Source: an uncultured Ruminococcus sp.
Lineage (GTDB): Bacteria > Bacillota > Clostridia > Oscillospirales > Acutalibacteraceae
Assembly (NCBI GenBank): GCA_902799245.1
Contig: CADBZY010000016.1
Span: forward strand, 1-64,000
Length of the DNA: 64,000 nucleotides
Reading direction: 5' to 3'
The position numbers and the translations under genes were made by a program. Below are positions 1-9,123 of the stretch, piece after piece; the first letter of the stretch is position 1; each line of letters begins with the position of its first letter. Below the pieces are notes generated by a model, which was given only the letters and a program-made list of their open reading frames with translations, made no database searches and had not been told where the DNA came from.

Positions 1-67
1 AGGAAAAAATGAATAATCCCTTGCCCAAAATCGGAGAAAAAACCTGCGAATTCCAATGAGCCAATTC

Positions 68-107
68 CCCGATTGACACTATTCTTACACTTTTACAATC
101 GCCTAAT
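68..107 (+). repeat. Right-end copy of a dispersed element, promoter-like
   Basis: This 40-bp stretch recurs at 13371-13410 with one mismatch, where it forms the right end of a larger inverted-repeat element. Here only that right end is present. It contains TTGACA at 73-78 and TACAAT at 94-99, a 15-bp spacing that is shorter than optimal. It lies 31 bp before the polC start, so it may serve as the polC promoter. The preceding 67 bases show no gene. Confidence 0.6.
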
Positions 108-138
108 TTGTTTTTGAGAGAAGGAGAACCTTTAAGGA

Positions 139-3075
139 ATGACAAGCAGGATAACAGATATTTTTAAGGAGGCAGCCGACAGCTACAGCGTCAGGCAGAT
201 CAGCGACGGCGAAGTGACGCGTATACGCTTCACAGACAAATGCAGGGCGATGATCATCTGGGCTGAATTCTGCGAGTACATCGACCGCGAGCTTCTTTTT
301 AAAGCGGAGCACGACATCCGCGAAAGATACGGCTTTTCGTCGGTCATGATCCGACCGAAATTTCCCGAAAAAACATTCGGCAAATCAGTGCTCGACGATA
401 TGATCATGGAACTGAAACGCCGGATCTCCACCGTCAACGGCTCTTTTGTCAATTGCAGATGGACGTGGGACGCGGCGGACAATTCCGTCAGGTGTGAGTT
501 GGCGCACAACGCGATCAAGCTGCTGGAGGATAAGCATTTTTGCGAGGAATTTGTCAATCTGATACACGACGAATTCAGCAAGAATGTCGATATAGTGCTG
601 AGTTTTGACAAATCCGGTTCGAGAATCGTTCCGATACCGGAGCCTGTTCCCCAACCGGCATCCGAAGCGAAGCCTTCGTCAGCTCCAGCCGAACCGCCTC
701 CGTGGGAATCGGCTCCCGTGCCCGACCGTCCGGAATTCACCGGAGAGGTCAGGGCCAAGAAGGTCAAGGTGCAGGAAGGCCCTGCCAACCTCACCTTTGA
801 GGGAATACCCGAAAGGTATCACGATCCGGAGATTATTTACGGCACACCCAAGAGCATTCCGGCGGTAAAGATGGCGGATCTGAACCCGAATTACAAAAAG
901 GTTACGGTCTACGGCGAGATGTTCAGCTATTCGGTAAAGGACACCAAGGCGGGCGACAAGAAAATCGTTTCGTTTGCCCTGACCGACAAGACATCTTCCG
1001 TGCCGGTCAAGATGATCGTCAAAAAGGAAGACAGTGATTTTCTCAGTATGCTCGGTGACGGCGTCTGCGCCGCTGTGCAGGGCGAATATAAATTCGACGA
1101 CTTCGACCATGAATTTGCCATCCGGCCGCAGTGTATTGCCTCCATGAAGGAGACAAAGCGCACCGACAATTCACCGGTGAAGCGCGTCGAGCTTCACATG
1201 CATACCAACATGTCCGCCATGGACGCGATGACGCCTACCAAGAAGCTGGTAAAACGAGCCGCCGACTGGGGCATGACCGCCATCGCCATTACCGATCACG
1301 GCGTGGCGCAGGCGTTTCCCGACGCGATGAATGCCGCCAAAGCCTGCAAGAAGGACGGCAAGCCGATCAAGATACTCTACGGCATTGAAGCATACTATAT
1401 TGACGACATGGTCGATATTGTCAAGGGCGAGGACGATCGCCAGATTGACGGCGAATTCATTGTGTTCGACCTTGAAACCACGGGTCTCAGCGCGACCACC
1501 GAGAGAATCACCGAGATCGGCGCCGTGCGCTACAAGGGCGGCGAGATTTTAGATAAATTCAACACTTTCGTAAATCCCCATATGCCGATTCCTCCGAAAA
1601 TCGTGGAGCTGACCGGCATCACCGATGAAATGGTAAAAGACGCGCCGGACGAAATCGACGCGGTCAAAGAATTTCTCTCCTACTGCGGCGAGAATCCCAT
1701 CTTCGTCGCACACAACGCCAATTTCGATATTGGCTTCATGAAGGCAGCCTGTGAACGCTGCGGGATTGCTTTCAACCCCGTTTACATCGATACCGTTCCG
1801 CTGGCGCGAGCGCTTCATCCGACGCTCAAGAATCACAAGCTCGACACCGTGGGCGAATATCTCGAAATACCGCCCTTCGAGCATCACCGGGCATGTGACG
1901 ACGCGCTGGCCTTAGCGCAGATTGTGCAGAAGGAATTCGAGCTGCTGGTCAAGGAATACCAGGTGAATTCCGTCAAGGACATCAACACAAAGGCAAAGTC
2001 CACCGACACCACCAAGCTGCGTCCGAATCACATGATCATCATCGCGCAGAACCTTGTGGGACTTAAGAATCTCTACAAGCTGATCTCCGCTTCCAACCTG
2101 AAATATTTCCACCGCAAGCCGAGAATTCCGCGCAGTGAGATCATCAAGCGGCGCGAAGGCCTGATTATCGGCAGCGCTTGCGAACAGGGCGAGTTGTACC
2201 AGGCGATTCTCTTGGGACGCAGCGAAGCGGATATTGAAAAGATAGCCGATTTTTACGATTACCTCGAAGTTCAGCCGCTCGGCAACAATGAATTCATGCT
2301 GCGCGACGGCAAGGTCAAGGACAGACAGGGACTCATTGACATCAACAAGAAAATTATAGACCTCGGCGACAAGCTCGGCAAGCCGGTCGTCGGTACCTGC
2401 GACGTGCATTTCATCGATCCGGAGGATTCGGAGTTCCGAAAGGTGCTGATGGTGCAGCAGGGCTTTACCGACGCGGACAAACAGGCGCCGCTTTACCTGC
2501 GCACTACGGAGGAAATGCTTTCCGAATTCGACTATCTGCCGCCGGAAAAGGCGTATGAGATCGTCGTCACCAATACCAATAAAATTGCCGATATGGTGGA
2601 GGAAATCAAGCCGATTCCCGACGGCGTTTTCCCGCCTTCCATCGACGGCGCGGAACAGCAGCTCCGCGACATCTCCACCGCAAGGGCGCACGAGCTGTAC
2701 GGTGACCCGCTGCCGGAATACGTGCAGGCGCGGCTTGACAAGGAGCTGAATTCCATCATAGGCAACGGCTTTGCGGTCATGTACATGACCGCGAGGAAAA
2801 CGGCTATCTGGTCGGCTCCCGAGGTTCTGTCGGTTCGTCTTTTGTCGCCACCATGTCGGGCATTTCGGAGGTCAATCCCCTTGCGCCGCATTATGTCTGC
2901 CCCAATTGCAAGTGGAGCCAGTTCTTTGAAAAAAGCCTGGAATACGGATCCGGCTTCGACCTGCCGCCGAAAAAATGTCCCCAGTGCGGCGCGGAACTCA
3001 ACCGCGACGGACATGAGATACCGTTTGAAACCTTCCTCGGCTTCAACGGCGACAAACAGCCGGATATCGACCTGA
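139..3075 (+). CDS. polC: DNA polymerase III PolC, N-terminal part (frameshifted)
   Basis: Gram-positive replicative polymerase. The ATG follows AAGGAG at 121-126. Visible in order: N-terminal domain (to about residue 190), a proline-rich linker, an OB-fold (about 250-335), a PHP domain (from about 350, [14 protein letters not shown] and ITDHG), an inserted DnaQ-type 3'-5' exonuclease (from about 442, FDLETTG, ending HRACDDA), then the start of the polymerase domain up to [11 protein letters not shown] near 2787. Downstream the frame is wrong: family proteins continue with a Lys-containing stretch and then a GYLVGSRGS motif, which here is found in another frame from about 2793. Compared with the family about 22 nt are missing. 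The last 95 or so codons to 3075 are therefore out-of-frame tail. Together with the next entry the gene spans about 1450 codons, normal for PolC. Confidence 0.9.
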   Translation: MTSRITDIFKEAADSYSVRQISDGEVTRIRFTDKCRAMIIWAEFCEYIDRELLFKAEHDIRERYGFSSVMIRPKFPEKTFGKSVLDDMIMELKRRISTVNGSFVNCRWTWDAADNSVRCELAHNAIKLLEDKHFCEEFVNLIHDEFSKNVDIVLSFDKSGSRIVPIPEPVPQPASEAKPSSAPAEPPPWESAPVPDRPEFTGEVRAKKVKVQEGPANLTFEGIPERYHDPEIIYGTPKSIPAVKMADLNPNYKKVTVYGEMFSYSVKDTKAGDKKIVSFALTDKTSSVPVKMIVKKEDSDFLSMLGDGVCAAVQGEYKFDDFDHEFAIRPQCIASMKETKRTDNSPVKRVELHMHTNMSAMDAMTPTKKLVKRAADWGMTAIAITDHGVAQAFPDAMNAAKACKKDGKPIKILYGIEAYYIDDMVDIVKGEDDRQIDGEFIVFDLETTGLSATTERITEIGAVRYKGGEILDKFNTFVNPHMPIPPKIVELTGITDEMVKDAPDEIDAVKEFLSYCGENPIFVAHNANFDIGFMKAACERCGIAFNPVYIDTVPLARALHPTLKNHKLDTVGEYLEIPPFEHHRACDDALALAQIVQKEFELLVKEYQVNSVKDINTKAKSTDTTKLRPNHMIIIAQNLVGLKNLYKLISASNLKYFHRKPRIPRSEIIKRREGLIIGSACEQGELYQAILLGRSEADIEKIADFYDYLEVQPLGNNEFMLRDGKVKDRQGLIDINKKIIDLGDKLGKPVVGTCDVHFIDPEDSEFRKVLMVQQGFTDADKQAPLYLRTTEEMLSEFDYLPPEKAYEIVVTNTNKIADMVEEIKPIPDGVFPPSIDGAEQQLRDISTARAHELYGDPLPEYVQARLDKELNSIIGNGFAVMYMTARKTAIWSAPEVLSVRLLSPPCRAFRRSIPLRRIMSAPIASGASSLKKAWNTDPASTCRRKNVPSAARNSTATDMRYRLKPSSASTATNSRIST

Positions 3076-4499
3076 ATTTCTCCGGCGAGGTACAGTCCAA
3101 GGTGCATAAGTACACGGAAGAGCTTTTCGGCAAGGACAACGTCTTTAAAGCCGGCACCATTTCCACCGTCGCCGAAAAGACCGCCTACGGCTATGTGAAG
3201 GGCTATGAGGAAAAAATGGGTCTTCACCTGCCGGCCGCGGAGATCGAACGTCTGAAACAGGGCTGTATGGGCGTCAAATCCACCACGGGTCAGCACCCGG
3301 GCGGCATGGTCGTTGTGCCGAGGGATATGGAGATCGAGGACTTCTGCCCCGTGCAGCATCCTGCCGATAAGAAGGATTCCGACACCATTACGACCCACTT
3401 CGACTTTCATTCCATACACGACACCATTCTGAAACTTGACGAACTCGGACACGATGTGCCGACCATCTATAAATATCTGGAAGAATACACCGGCGTGCCG
3501 ATTTCCGGCATCACCATGAGCGATCCGCAGGTCATGAGCCTGTTCACTTCTACCGAGGCGTTAGGCATTACGGAAGAACAGTGCATGAGCAAGACCGGCA
3601 CCTTCTCGCTGCCGGAGGTCGGAACGAATTTTGTCCGTCAGATGCTCATCGATACGCAGCCCAAAACCTTCTCCGACCTGCTCCAGATCGCGGGTCTGTC
3701 CCACGGCACCGACGTTTACCTCGGCAACGCGCAGGAACTGATTGCCAACGGCATCTGCTCCATTTCGGAGGTTATCGGAACACGTGACAGCATTATGACC
3801 TACCTCATCGCCAAAGGCGTTCCCAATCAGATGTCCTTCAAGATCATGGAAATCGTGCGTAAGGGCAACGCCAAGAAGCTGCTCACCGAGGAACATGTGC
3901 AGACCATGAAGGACAACGGCGTTCCTGACTGGTACATCGATTCCTGCTTCAAGATCAAATACATGTTCCCCAAGGCGCACGCGGCGGCCTATATGATCGC
4001 TACGCTCCGTCTCGGCTGGTACAAGGTGCATACGCCGGAGGAATACTACGCAGCCTACTTCACGGTGCGCGCGGACGAATTCGACGCGGAACTGGCAACC
4101 TCCGACATGAAAAATATCAAGGCGGTTATCAATGAGCTGGACGCAAAGGGCAGAGGCGCGACGGCGAAGGAGCAGAACAAGCTCGCCACGTTGCAGATTC
4201 TCAACGAAGCCCGTGAACGCGGCGTGGTGTTTCTTCCGGTCGATCTCTATAAGAGTGACGCTAAGAAATTTCTCATGGAGGGCAAGCAGGTGCGTCTGCC
4301 CTTCACCACATTGAAGGGGCTGGGCGAAGCGGCGGCCATCAGCCTTGTGGATTCCCGCGCGGACGGGTATCAGTTCATGTCCAAGAGCGATGTGCAGATG
4401 CGCTCCGGCGTTTCCAAGAGCGTTATGGAAATATTGGAGAATGCAGGCGTACTCAGCGGCATGGCGGAAAGCAATCAGGTCAGCCTGTTCGATTTCTGA
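2853..4499 (+). CDS. polC: DNA polymerase III PolC, C-terminal part (frameshifted)
   Basis: This reading frame is open from about 2793 and carries the rest of PolC: the conserved [17 protein letters not shown] region, the zinc finger (CPNC and CPQCG, about 2895-2995), the catalytic PDIDLNF motif with its metal-binding aspartates (about 3060-3077), KLDELGHD, and the C-terminal helix-hairpin-helix region. The ATG at 2853 is only the first ATG in this frame and lies inside a conserved segment, so it is not a natural gene start. The nearest parsimonious reading is one gene broken by a small deletion or assembly error near 2787-2793. PolC is normally essential in Firmicutes, so true loss would be surprising. 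It ends 120 bp before the putative his promoter. Confidence 0.9.
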   Translation: MSGISEVNPLAPHYVCPNCKWSQFFEKSLEYGSGFDLPPKKCPQCGAELNRDGHEIPFETFLGFNGDKQPDIDLNFSGEVQSKVHKYTEELFGKDNVFKAGTISTVAEKTAYGYVKGYEEKMGLHLPAAEIERLKQGCMGVKSTTGQHPGGMVVVPRDMEIEDFCPVQHPADKKDSDTITTHFDFHSIHDTILKLDELGHDVPTIYKYLEEYTGVPISGITMSDPQVMSLFTSTEALGITEEQCMSKTGTFSLPEVGTNFVRQMLIDTQPKTFSDLLQIAGLSHGTDVYLGNAQELIANGICSISEVIGTRDSIMTYLIAKGVPNQMSFKIMEIVRKGNAKKLLTEEHVQTMKDNGVPDWYIDSCFKIKYMFPKAHAAAYMIATLRLGWYKVHTPEEYYAAYFTVRADEFDAELATSDMKNIKAVINELDAKGRGATAKEQNKLATLQILNEARERGVVFLPVDLYKSDAKKFLMEGKQVRLPFTTLKGLGEAAAISLVDSRADGYQFMSKSDVQMRSGVSKSVMEILENAGVLSGMAESNQVSLFDF

Positions 4500-4619
4500 T
4501 TATTTTTTGCATCGTCATTTTTCGCAAGATGTTTTGATAGTGATTGAAGCTAACAAGTATTCAGAATCAGGCAGTTTTTTGTTTGCAATATCGAAAATAA
4601 GGCCGGATGATGAAAATAA

Positions 4620-4648
4620 TTGACTTTCCTGTGCTAATATGTTATCAT
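4620..4648 (+). promoter_or_regulatory. Probable sigma-A promoter for the his cluster
   Basis: TTGACT (4620-4625), 17-bp spacer, TATCAT (4643-4648). The expected transcription start near 4655 leaves a leader of about 100 nt before hisZ. No T-box-like features or leader peptide rich in His codons are evident. The rest of 4500-4619 shows no gene. Confidence 0.6.
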
Positions 4649-4671
4649 AGTAGCACGCTAAAGTGAATTGC

Positions 4672-4740
4672 GGGTAGAAGGTAGCAGGTAGGAGGTTTTG
4701 AAACTCTCCGACACTTCCCACTTCCCACTCACCACTAAAT
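4672..4740 (+). repeat. AGGTAG / CCCACTT low-complexity dispersed repeat
   Basis: The run GGGTAGAAGGTAGCAGGTAG is followed by a TTCCCACTTCCCACTCACC tract. The same kind of sequence recurs at 13411-13464, 44041-44075 and 46115-46167. It sits in the hisZ leader and would encode an artificial N-terminus if translation began at the upstream TTG at 4698. Confidence 0.6.
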
Positions 4741-4754
4741 TGGAGTTGAGATAT

Positions 4755-5945
4755 TTGAGAAAAAACTATAAAATAACCCCCGAGGGAACAGGCGATCTGC
4801 TCTTTTCCGAGTGCGTGGAACGCCGCGCGGTGGAGTCCAAGATCTGCAAGATGTTTGCCCGCGGAGGATATAACGAGGTGCGCACGCCGTTTCTGGAATT
4901 TTATGACGTGTTTAACCTCGGCGACAGCTTCCTGCCGATGGACAGCATGTACAAGCTGAGCGACAACAAGGGCAGGTTGATGGTGCTGCGTCCCGACAAT
5001 ACACTTCCCATTGCGCGCATGACCGCTACCAAGCTGAGCAACGCTCAGCTTCCCATCAGGGTGTACTATTCGCAGACCAGCTTCGCCATTGGGCAGAGTC
5101 TTCGGGGCGAAAGCGACCAGAATAAGCAGACCGGCATCGAGCTGATCGGCGCGGGCGGCAGAAAGGCAGACCTGGAAGTTATCGTTATGGCGATCAATTC
5201 CCTTCGGGCCAACCTGGACGACTTCCGCTTTGAGATTGGTCATTCCGGCATCTTCAAGGCACTGGCGGATAATCTCAACGTCAGCGAGGAAACGAAGGAA
5301 GAACTTCGTGATTACATTGAGTCCAAGAATTACGGCGCGCTCTCTGAGGCTCTCGAGCAGATGCCGGATAGCAGCTCCGTGCGCGCTCTCCGACAGCTGC
5401 CGAGGATGTTCGGCGGCGGAGAGGTACTCACACAGGCATATGAAGTGTTTGAGGGCTGCGGTGTGACACAGTATATTGATTATCTCGGCGACATTTACGG
5501 CAGACTCAATCAATTAGGTTTGGGTGACAAGCTGATTATTGACTTCGGTATCGTCCACCGCAAGGATTATTACACCGGCATCGTGTTTACCGCGTATGCG
5601 CACGGTTCGGGCAACAAAGTGCTTTCGGGCGGTCGTTATGACGGACTTCTGGAAAAATTCGGATTTCCGACGCCTGCCTGCGGCTTTGCGGTAGACATCG
5701 ACGCGCTGACAAAAGCCTGCTCCCATTCCCAGAAGGTGACAGCCAAGATTCCGCAGATTCTCGTACATTCCGATGAAGGTTTTGAGATCAAGGCGCTGCA
5801 ATACGCTCATAAGTTAGCCGGCGACAAGCACATTTATGAATATTCCGTGTGCGACACGCTGGAAGATGCCGTGGAATATGCACGCGCCAAGGGAATATCC
5901 CGCGTCGATCACATCGGCGAGGAAATAGAGATCGTTGAAGTATAA
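4755..5945 (+). CDS. hisZ: ATP phosphoribosyltransferase regulatory subunit HisZ
   Basis: HisZ is a class II histidyl-tRNA synthetase paralogue that lacks aminoacylation activity and forms a hetero-octamer with short HisG for the first step of histidine synthesis. The protein (396 aa) starts RKNYKITPEGTGDLLF and shows the synthetase-like core, for example LRPDNTLPIARM and HRKDYYTGIVF. I chose TTG 4755 because GGAG at 4742-4745 sits 9 nt upstream and HisZ proteins usually begin at this point. A longer frame from TTG 4698 would read through the low-complexity repeat and has a badly spaced Shine-Dalgarno. hisG follows after 21 bp. Confidence 0.93.
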   Translation: MRKNYKITPEGTGDLLFSECVERRAVESKICKMFARGGYNEVRTPFLEFYDVFNLGDSFLPMDSMYKLSDNKGRLMVLRPDNTLPIARMTATKLSNAQLPIRVYYSQTSFAIGQSLRGESDQNKQTGIELIGAGGRKADLEVIVMAINSLRANLDDFRFEIGHSGIFKALADNLNVSEETKEELRDYIESKNYGALSEALEQMPDSSSVRALRQLPRMFGGGEVLTQAYEVFEGCGVTQYIDYLGDIYGRLNQLGLGDKLIIDFGIVHRKDYYTGIVFTAYAHGSGNKVLSGGRYDGLLEKFGFPTPACGFAVDIDALTKACSHSQKVTAKIPQILVHSDEGFEIKALQYAHKLAGDKHIYEYSVCDTLEDAVEYARAKGISRVDHIGEEIEIVEV

Positions 5946-5966
5946 AACGTTTGGGGAGGTCTTTGA

Positions 5967-6596
5967 TTGAAACCTTTGAGAATAGCGCTCACGAAGGGCA
6001 GACTGGAAAAGGATACGGTCGCTCTGTTTGAGAAAATCGGTTACGACTGTTCGGCGGTCAGAGAGAAGGGGCGAAAGCTGATTCTCCCTGTCGGTGACAG
6101 TATAGAGGTGGTGCTTGCCAAGGCGCCTGACGTGATTACCTATGTTGAAAACGGCGTATGTGATCTCGGTGTGGTGGGGAAGGATACCATCATCGAAAAC
6201 GGTTCCTGTTTTTATGAGATACTGGATTTAGGTTTCGGACGCTGCAAATTTGCCGTTGCGGGAAAAAAGGGTGTGGATTGCCTGTCGGGATTCAGCACCA
6301 AGACAATTGCGACCAAATATCCTAATGTGACCCGCCGCTTCTTTGAATCCAAGGGAATGGACGTGCGCGTCATCAAGATAGAAGGCTCGGTAGAGCTTGC
6401 GCCGCTGTTGGGACTCGCCGACGCGATCGTAGACATTGTAGAAACCGGCACCACCCTGAAGGAGAACGGTCTGGAGGTAAAAGAGGACGTTTGCCCTATT
6501 TCCGCGAGACTGATCTGCAACACGGCCAGTCTGAAGCTGCGCAAGGCAGAGATAGAGCTTCTTGCCAAGCAGATGGAAGACGCGATTATGATATAA
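5967..6596 (+). CDS. hisG: ATP phosphoribosyltransferase catalytic subunit, short form HisG
   Basis: Catalyses condensation of ATP with PRPP to phosphoribosyl-ATP, the committed step of histidine synthesis. At 209 aa this is the short form without the C-terminal ACT-like regulatory domain, consistent with hisZ directly upstream. Family features include ALTKGRLEKD near the N-terminus, VENGVCDLGVVGKD, and the PRPP-binding segment DIVETGTTLKENGL. Translation appears to start at TTG 5967 behind GGGGAGG at 5951-5957. Feedback control by histidine would act through the HisZ partner, as known for the family. Confidence 0.95.
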   Translation: MKPLRIALTKGRLEKDTVALFEKIGYDCSAVREKGRKLILPVGDSIEVVLAKAPDVITYVENGVCDLGVVGKDTIIENGSCFYEILDLGFGRCKFAVAGKKGVDCLSGFSTKTIATKYPNVTRRFFESKGMDVRVIKIEGSVELAPLLGLADAIVDIVETGTTLKENGLEVKEDVCPISARLICNTASLKLRKAEIELLAKQMEDAIMI

Positions 6597-6610
6597 CGGA
6601 GGGATGATCT

Positions 6611-7051
6611 GTGATTAAAAAAATAGTTCCCGAAATGCTTGATGAGCTCACCGTCCTTTTTGTGGACACCTTTAACGCTCCGCCGTGGAACGATATGTGG
6701 AGTATCGAGACAGCCAGAGCCAGACTGCGCGATATTATGAGAATGCCGAATTTCTGCGGCGCTGTTGAATACCGGGACGGCAATTTGGCAGGATTGATCA
6801 TGGGTCATGGAGAGCATTCATTCGACGGTATTCATTTCCAGATACTTGAATTCTGCGTAGCGAATGACATGAAGGGACAGGGCATTGGCAGCGGTATGCT
6901 GAGAGAATTTATAGATTATCTCGAACGCAAGGGCGTTACCTCGATCTATCTTCTCACCATGCGCGGCGCGGCCAGTGAGGATTTTTATGCGGCACAGGGC
7001 TTTGACACGGTCAGCGATATGTGTGTGATGAGCAGGCATAAAGATAATTAA
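6611..7051 (+). CDS. GNAT-family N-acetyltransferase
   Basis: This 146-aa protein has the GCN5-related acetyltransferase layout: a central strand pair and the acetyl-CoA loop NDMKGQGIGSGML (Q/R-x-x-G-x-G/A), followed by YLLTMRGAASEDFYAAQGF typical of the C-terminal strand and helix. The substrate cannot be inferred. GTG 6611 is supported by GGAGGG at 6599-6604. It follows hisG after 14 bp, probably in the same transcript, but it has no known role in histidine synthesis. It is the first of three non-his genes lying between hisG and hisD. Confidence 0.85.
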   Translation: MIKKIVPEMLDELTVLFVDTFNAPPWNDMWSIETARARLRDIMRMPNFCGAVEYRDGNLAGLIMGHGEHSFDGIHFQILEFCVANDMKGQGIGSGMLREFIDYLERKGVTSIYLLTMRGAASEDFYAAQGFDTVSDMCVMSRHKDN

Positions 7052-7105
7052 GAGTGTATTTTACATTTTGGCGATGATGATTCATCCATCAAGGGGGTAA
7101 AAATA

Positions 7106-8320
7106 ATGAAAAAAATAACGTTCATGAAAAAGGCTGCATTGCTGCTGGCAGCCGCTATGCTGTTTCCAATGTTTGCCGCAGGCTGTGAATCCGCGCAGAA
7201 CATCATCAAGCAGCGTGAACGCGCCGATGAAGTGAGCAAGCTCGCCGAGGCATACATGCAGGAAAAGTACAATCGCGGCTTCAAAGTAAGTAAGTGTGAA
7301 GCGGCGGCCGGCGATGAATATGAAGGCGACTTCTTTATTTCGTTTAACGGAGGCGTACACGCATTCTACGATACCGACGAGGATTTGTTTTTTGATGACC
7401 GTCAGTCGGATTCCATCAACGAACTGATTATGCGCGAAATCTGGAGACCCTTGTTTGAAAGCCTGAAAGTGCCGTATGATAATATTAACGACCAGACACA
7501 GACCTTCAACATGGTCTACCGTGTGGAACGCGGCGGCAAAGTGACTAAATACAGTATGTATCACGATAACTATGAAGTCACCCCGCAGTATTTTGCGGTG
7601 AGAAGCAATCTGTCTGTGACAACAGACAACATTATCTTTGTCACAGAGAATCGCGGAGAATGCAAGACTGTTTTTGAAAAGATCAGTGAAACCATCGGTA
7701 CCTATTTCAAGGGGCAGGCCAAAGGCGAGATGAATGTATATGCCGTTTCCAATGATCTTCATTCGAAACTGGATTTTGATGCAGAGTCTATTGATGAGAC
7801 GACAGAGGGCGTTGTAGCGCATCTTTACTTCGGAAACAGAAAATACTGCGCTTATACCGGTTTTTCAAAAGTGACAGAAGGTCTTTACGGCAACATCTGT
7901 CATTTAAGCGAAATGATACTGAATGACGGCGACATTATTCTTACTCCCGTTGATGACTTTGAAACTGTCAAAAAGAATATCGTTGAGAACATGGACAGCA
8001 AAGAGATAGGAATCTTAGACAAGTATACAGGCAAAAAACGTGACATCGATTTTGGAGATGCTATTTACAAAGTCGAAATCACTTCGAGGCTCAATCAAAG
8101 TAATTGGGAGAACATTACACTTGCATTCGTGATGAAGGACAGCGACGCTCCGATCGAAAATTACGCAGAAATAAACGAGCAGGAGCGCAGTTTCTTTGGT
8201 TACAACATGAACGGTACGGAATTCAATGCTACCTGTCTCTGTTCGCAAAACAGCCGCTCCGTGATGTTTAAATACAAGGTAGGCGACGAGGTTTACTTCT
8301 GGTTCGGAAGTCAGAAATAA
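7106..8320 (+). CDS. Predicted lipoprotein of unknown function
   Basis: The 404-aa product has a type II signal peptide: KK, a hydrophobic stretch, then FAAGC with the lipidated Cys about residue 27. The mature part begins with a short helical segment rich in charged residues. I recognise no enzymatic motif in the rest. ATG 7106 is preceded by AAGGGGG at 7091-7097. It lies between GNAT and the DIP1984-family gene (14 bp downstream), inside the interrupted his cluster. It should be anchored to the outer face of the membrane. It is AT-richer than its neighbours, which may mean separate origin. Confidence 0.75.
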   Translation: MKKITFMKKAALLLAAAMLFPMFAAGCESAQNIIKQRERADEVSKLAEAYMQEKYNRGFKVSKCEAAAGDEYEGDFFISFNGGVHAFYDTDEDLFFDDRQSDSINELIMREIWRPLFESLKVPYDNINDQTQTFNMVYRVERGGKVTKYSMYHDNYEVTPQYFAVRSNLSVTTDNIIFVTENRGECKTVFEKISETIGTYFKGQAKGEMNVYAVSNDLHSKLDFDAESIDETTEGVVAHLYFGNRKYCAYTGFSKVTEGLYGNICHLSEMILNDGDIILTPVDDFETVKKNIVENMDSKEIGILDKYTGKKRDIDFGDAIYKVEITSRLNQSNWENITLAFVMKDSDAPIENYAEINEQERSFFGYNMNGTEFNATCLCSQNSRSVMFKYKVGDEVYFWFGSQK

Positions 8321-8334
8321 CGGAGGAAAACAGT

Positions 8335-8793
8335 ATGAAATTAGCAGAAGCTTTACAGGAACGAGCGGATTTAAATATCAGTATTCAGCAGCTCAAGAAC
8401 CGACTGGAAAATAATGCCATCGTCCAGGAAGGCGAGAAACCCACCGAAAACCCCGGTGATTTGCAATGGGAGCTTGACAACAGCATTAAGCGTCTGACAT
8501 GGCTCATTAGCCGGATCAATATTACCAACTGCCTCACGCAGGTGAACGGCCAGACGTTGACCGAACTGATAGCGCAAAAGGATACTCTTTCTTTGAAGCT
8601 GTCAATTTACAGAGATCTGGTCAATACGGCAGGTCATTGTTCATACCGTGCGCGTCAGACGGAGATCAAGATGCTTCCCACCCTTCCGGTGGCGGATCTT
8701 CAAAAGCAGGTTGACCGCATGGCAAAAGATCTTCGTTTGCTGGATAACCTTCTGCAGCAGACCAACTGGACAACAAATCTTATAGAAGAATAA
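8335..8793 (+). CDS. DIP1984-family protein (formerly annotated septicolysin-like)
   Basis: A 152-aa, mostly helical protein opening MKLAEALQERADLNISIQQL and carrying NNAIVQEGEKPTENP, which I recognise as the signature of the DIP1984 (DUF6847) family. No catalytic motif is visible and the molecular function is not established. Heptad-like Leu and Ile spacing suggests helical bundles. GGAGG at 8322-8326 gives an 8-nt spacing to ATG. It is the last gene of the insert between hisG and hisD. Immediately downstream lies a promoter-like sequence and a highly structured, untranslated region, which may be functionally linked. Confidence 0.75.
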   Translation: MKLAEALQERADLNISIQQLKNRLENNAIVQEGEKPTENPGDLQWELDNSIKRLTWLISRINITNCLTQVNGQTLTELIAQKDTLSLKLSIYRDLVNTAGHCSYRARQTEIKMLPTLPVADLQKQVDRMAKDLRLLDNLLQQTNWTTNLIEE

Positions 8794-8796
8794 AAT
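8767..8796 (+). promoter_or_regulatory. Candidate promoter for the structured RNA
   Basis: TGGACA (8767-8772), 18-bp spacer, TAAAAT (8791-8796). It overlaps the 3' end of the DIP1984-family gene and predicts a start near 8803, exactly where the structured region begins. Confidence 0.45.
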
Positions 8797-8802
8797 AATT
8801 TT

Positions 8803-8982
8803 ATACAGCGGTAGCGGAAAACAGGGCGAATGTCACCGAATCAGCCTGAAAACTGATTTTCTTTAGGATAAGCCGCAGGGCAGGCTTGACGGGTTCGAGT
8901 CCCAGAGAATTGTTAGCCCCGATTGCGTACAAATGCACGGTTACTTCTTATTGTTATCACCAGGACATTGACTGCATTCCGT
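8803..8982 (+). ncRNA. Candidate structured non-coding RNA with tRNA-like arms
   Basis: There is no credible reading frame here. By hand I find a closing long-range helix (8815-8819 with 8977-8981, 8822-8824 with 8972-8974, 8829-8834 with 8964-8969). It encloses the hairpins 8839-8844/8853-8858 (6 bp, 8-nt loop), 8870-8874/8883-8887 (5 bp), and GGG/CCC around a TTCGAGT loop at 8894-8900. That loop fits the tRNA T-loop consensus. AGCGGTAG at 8807-8814 resembles a D-loop. The arms do not add up to a normal tRNA. Size and architecture recall stand-alone clostridial RNAs such as the raiA motif, or tRNA-mimicking Y RNAs, but I could not verify either. Confidence 0.55.
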
Positions 8983-9004
8983 GAGGGAGGGCAAGGGGAA
9001 AAGC

Positions 9005-9052
9005 GCAGCTTTGCAAGCAGATATGCTTTCGCACATCCGCTTGCAAAGCTGC
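9005..9052. repeat. 14-bp perfect inverted repeat
   Basis: GCAGCTTTGCAAGC at 9005-9018 and its exact complement at 9039-9052 enclose a 20-nt loop. No T-run follows on either strand, so it is not a classic terminator. It could protect the 3' end of the upstream RNA. Downstream, 9053-9110 holds short AATGAATAGTGAATA-like repeat sequence and nothing else. Confidence 0.55.
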
Positions 9053-9123
9053 TAATGAATAGTGAATACTGAAGAATGAATGAGCGCTTCGCTCTGAATT
9101 GTATTTTGAGGAGGAAATTTTAC

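Noticed and set aside
4650-4755. T-box leader for the his operon
   Set aside because: The leader is about 100 nt, mostly low-complexity repeat, and no T-box consensus or stem arrangement is seen.
8803-8910. Canonical tRNA gene
   Set aside because: D- and T-loop-like sequences exist but spacing, acceptor stem and a CCA-competent end are missing.
9005-9052. Intrinsic terminator
   Set aside because: The 14-bp inverted repeat has a 20-nt loop and no T-run on either strand.
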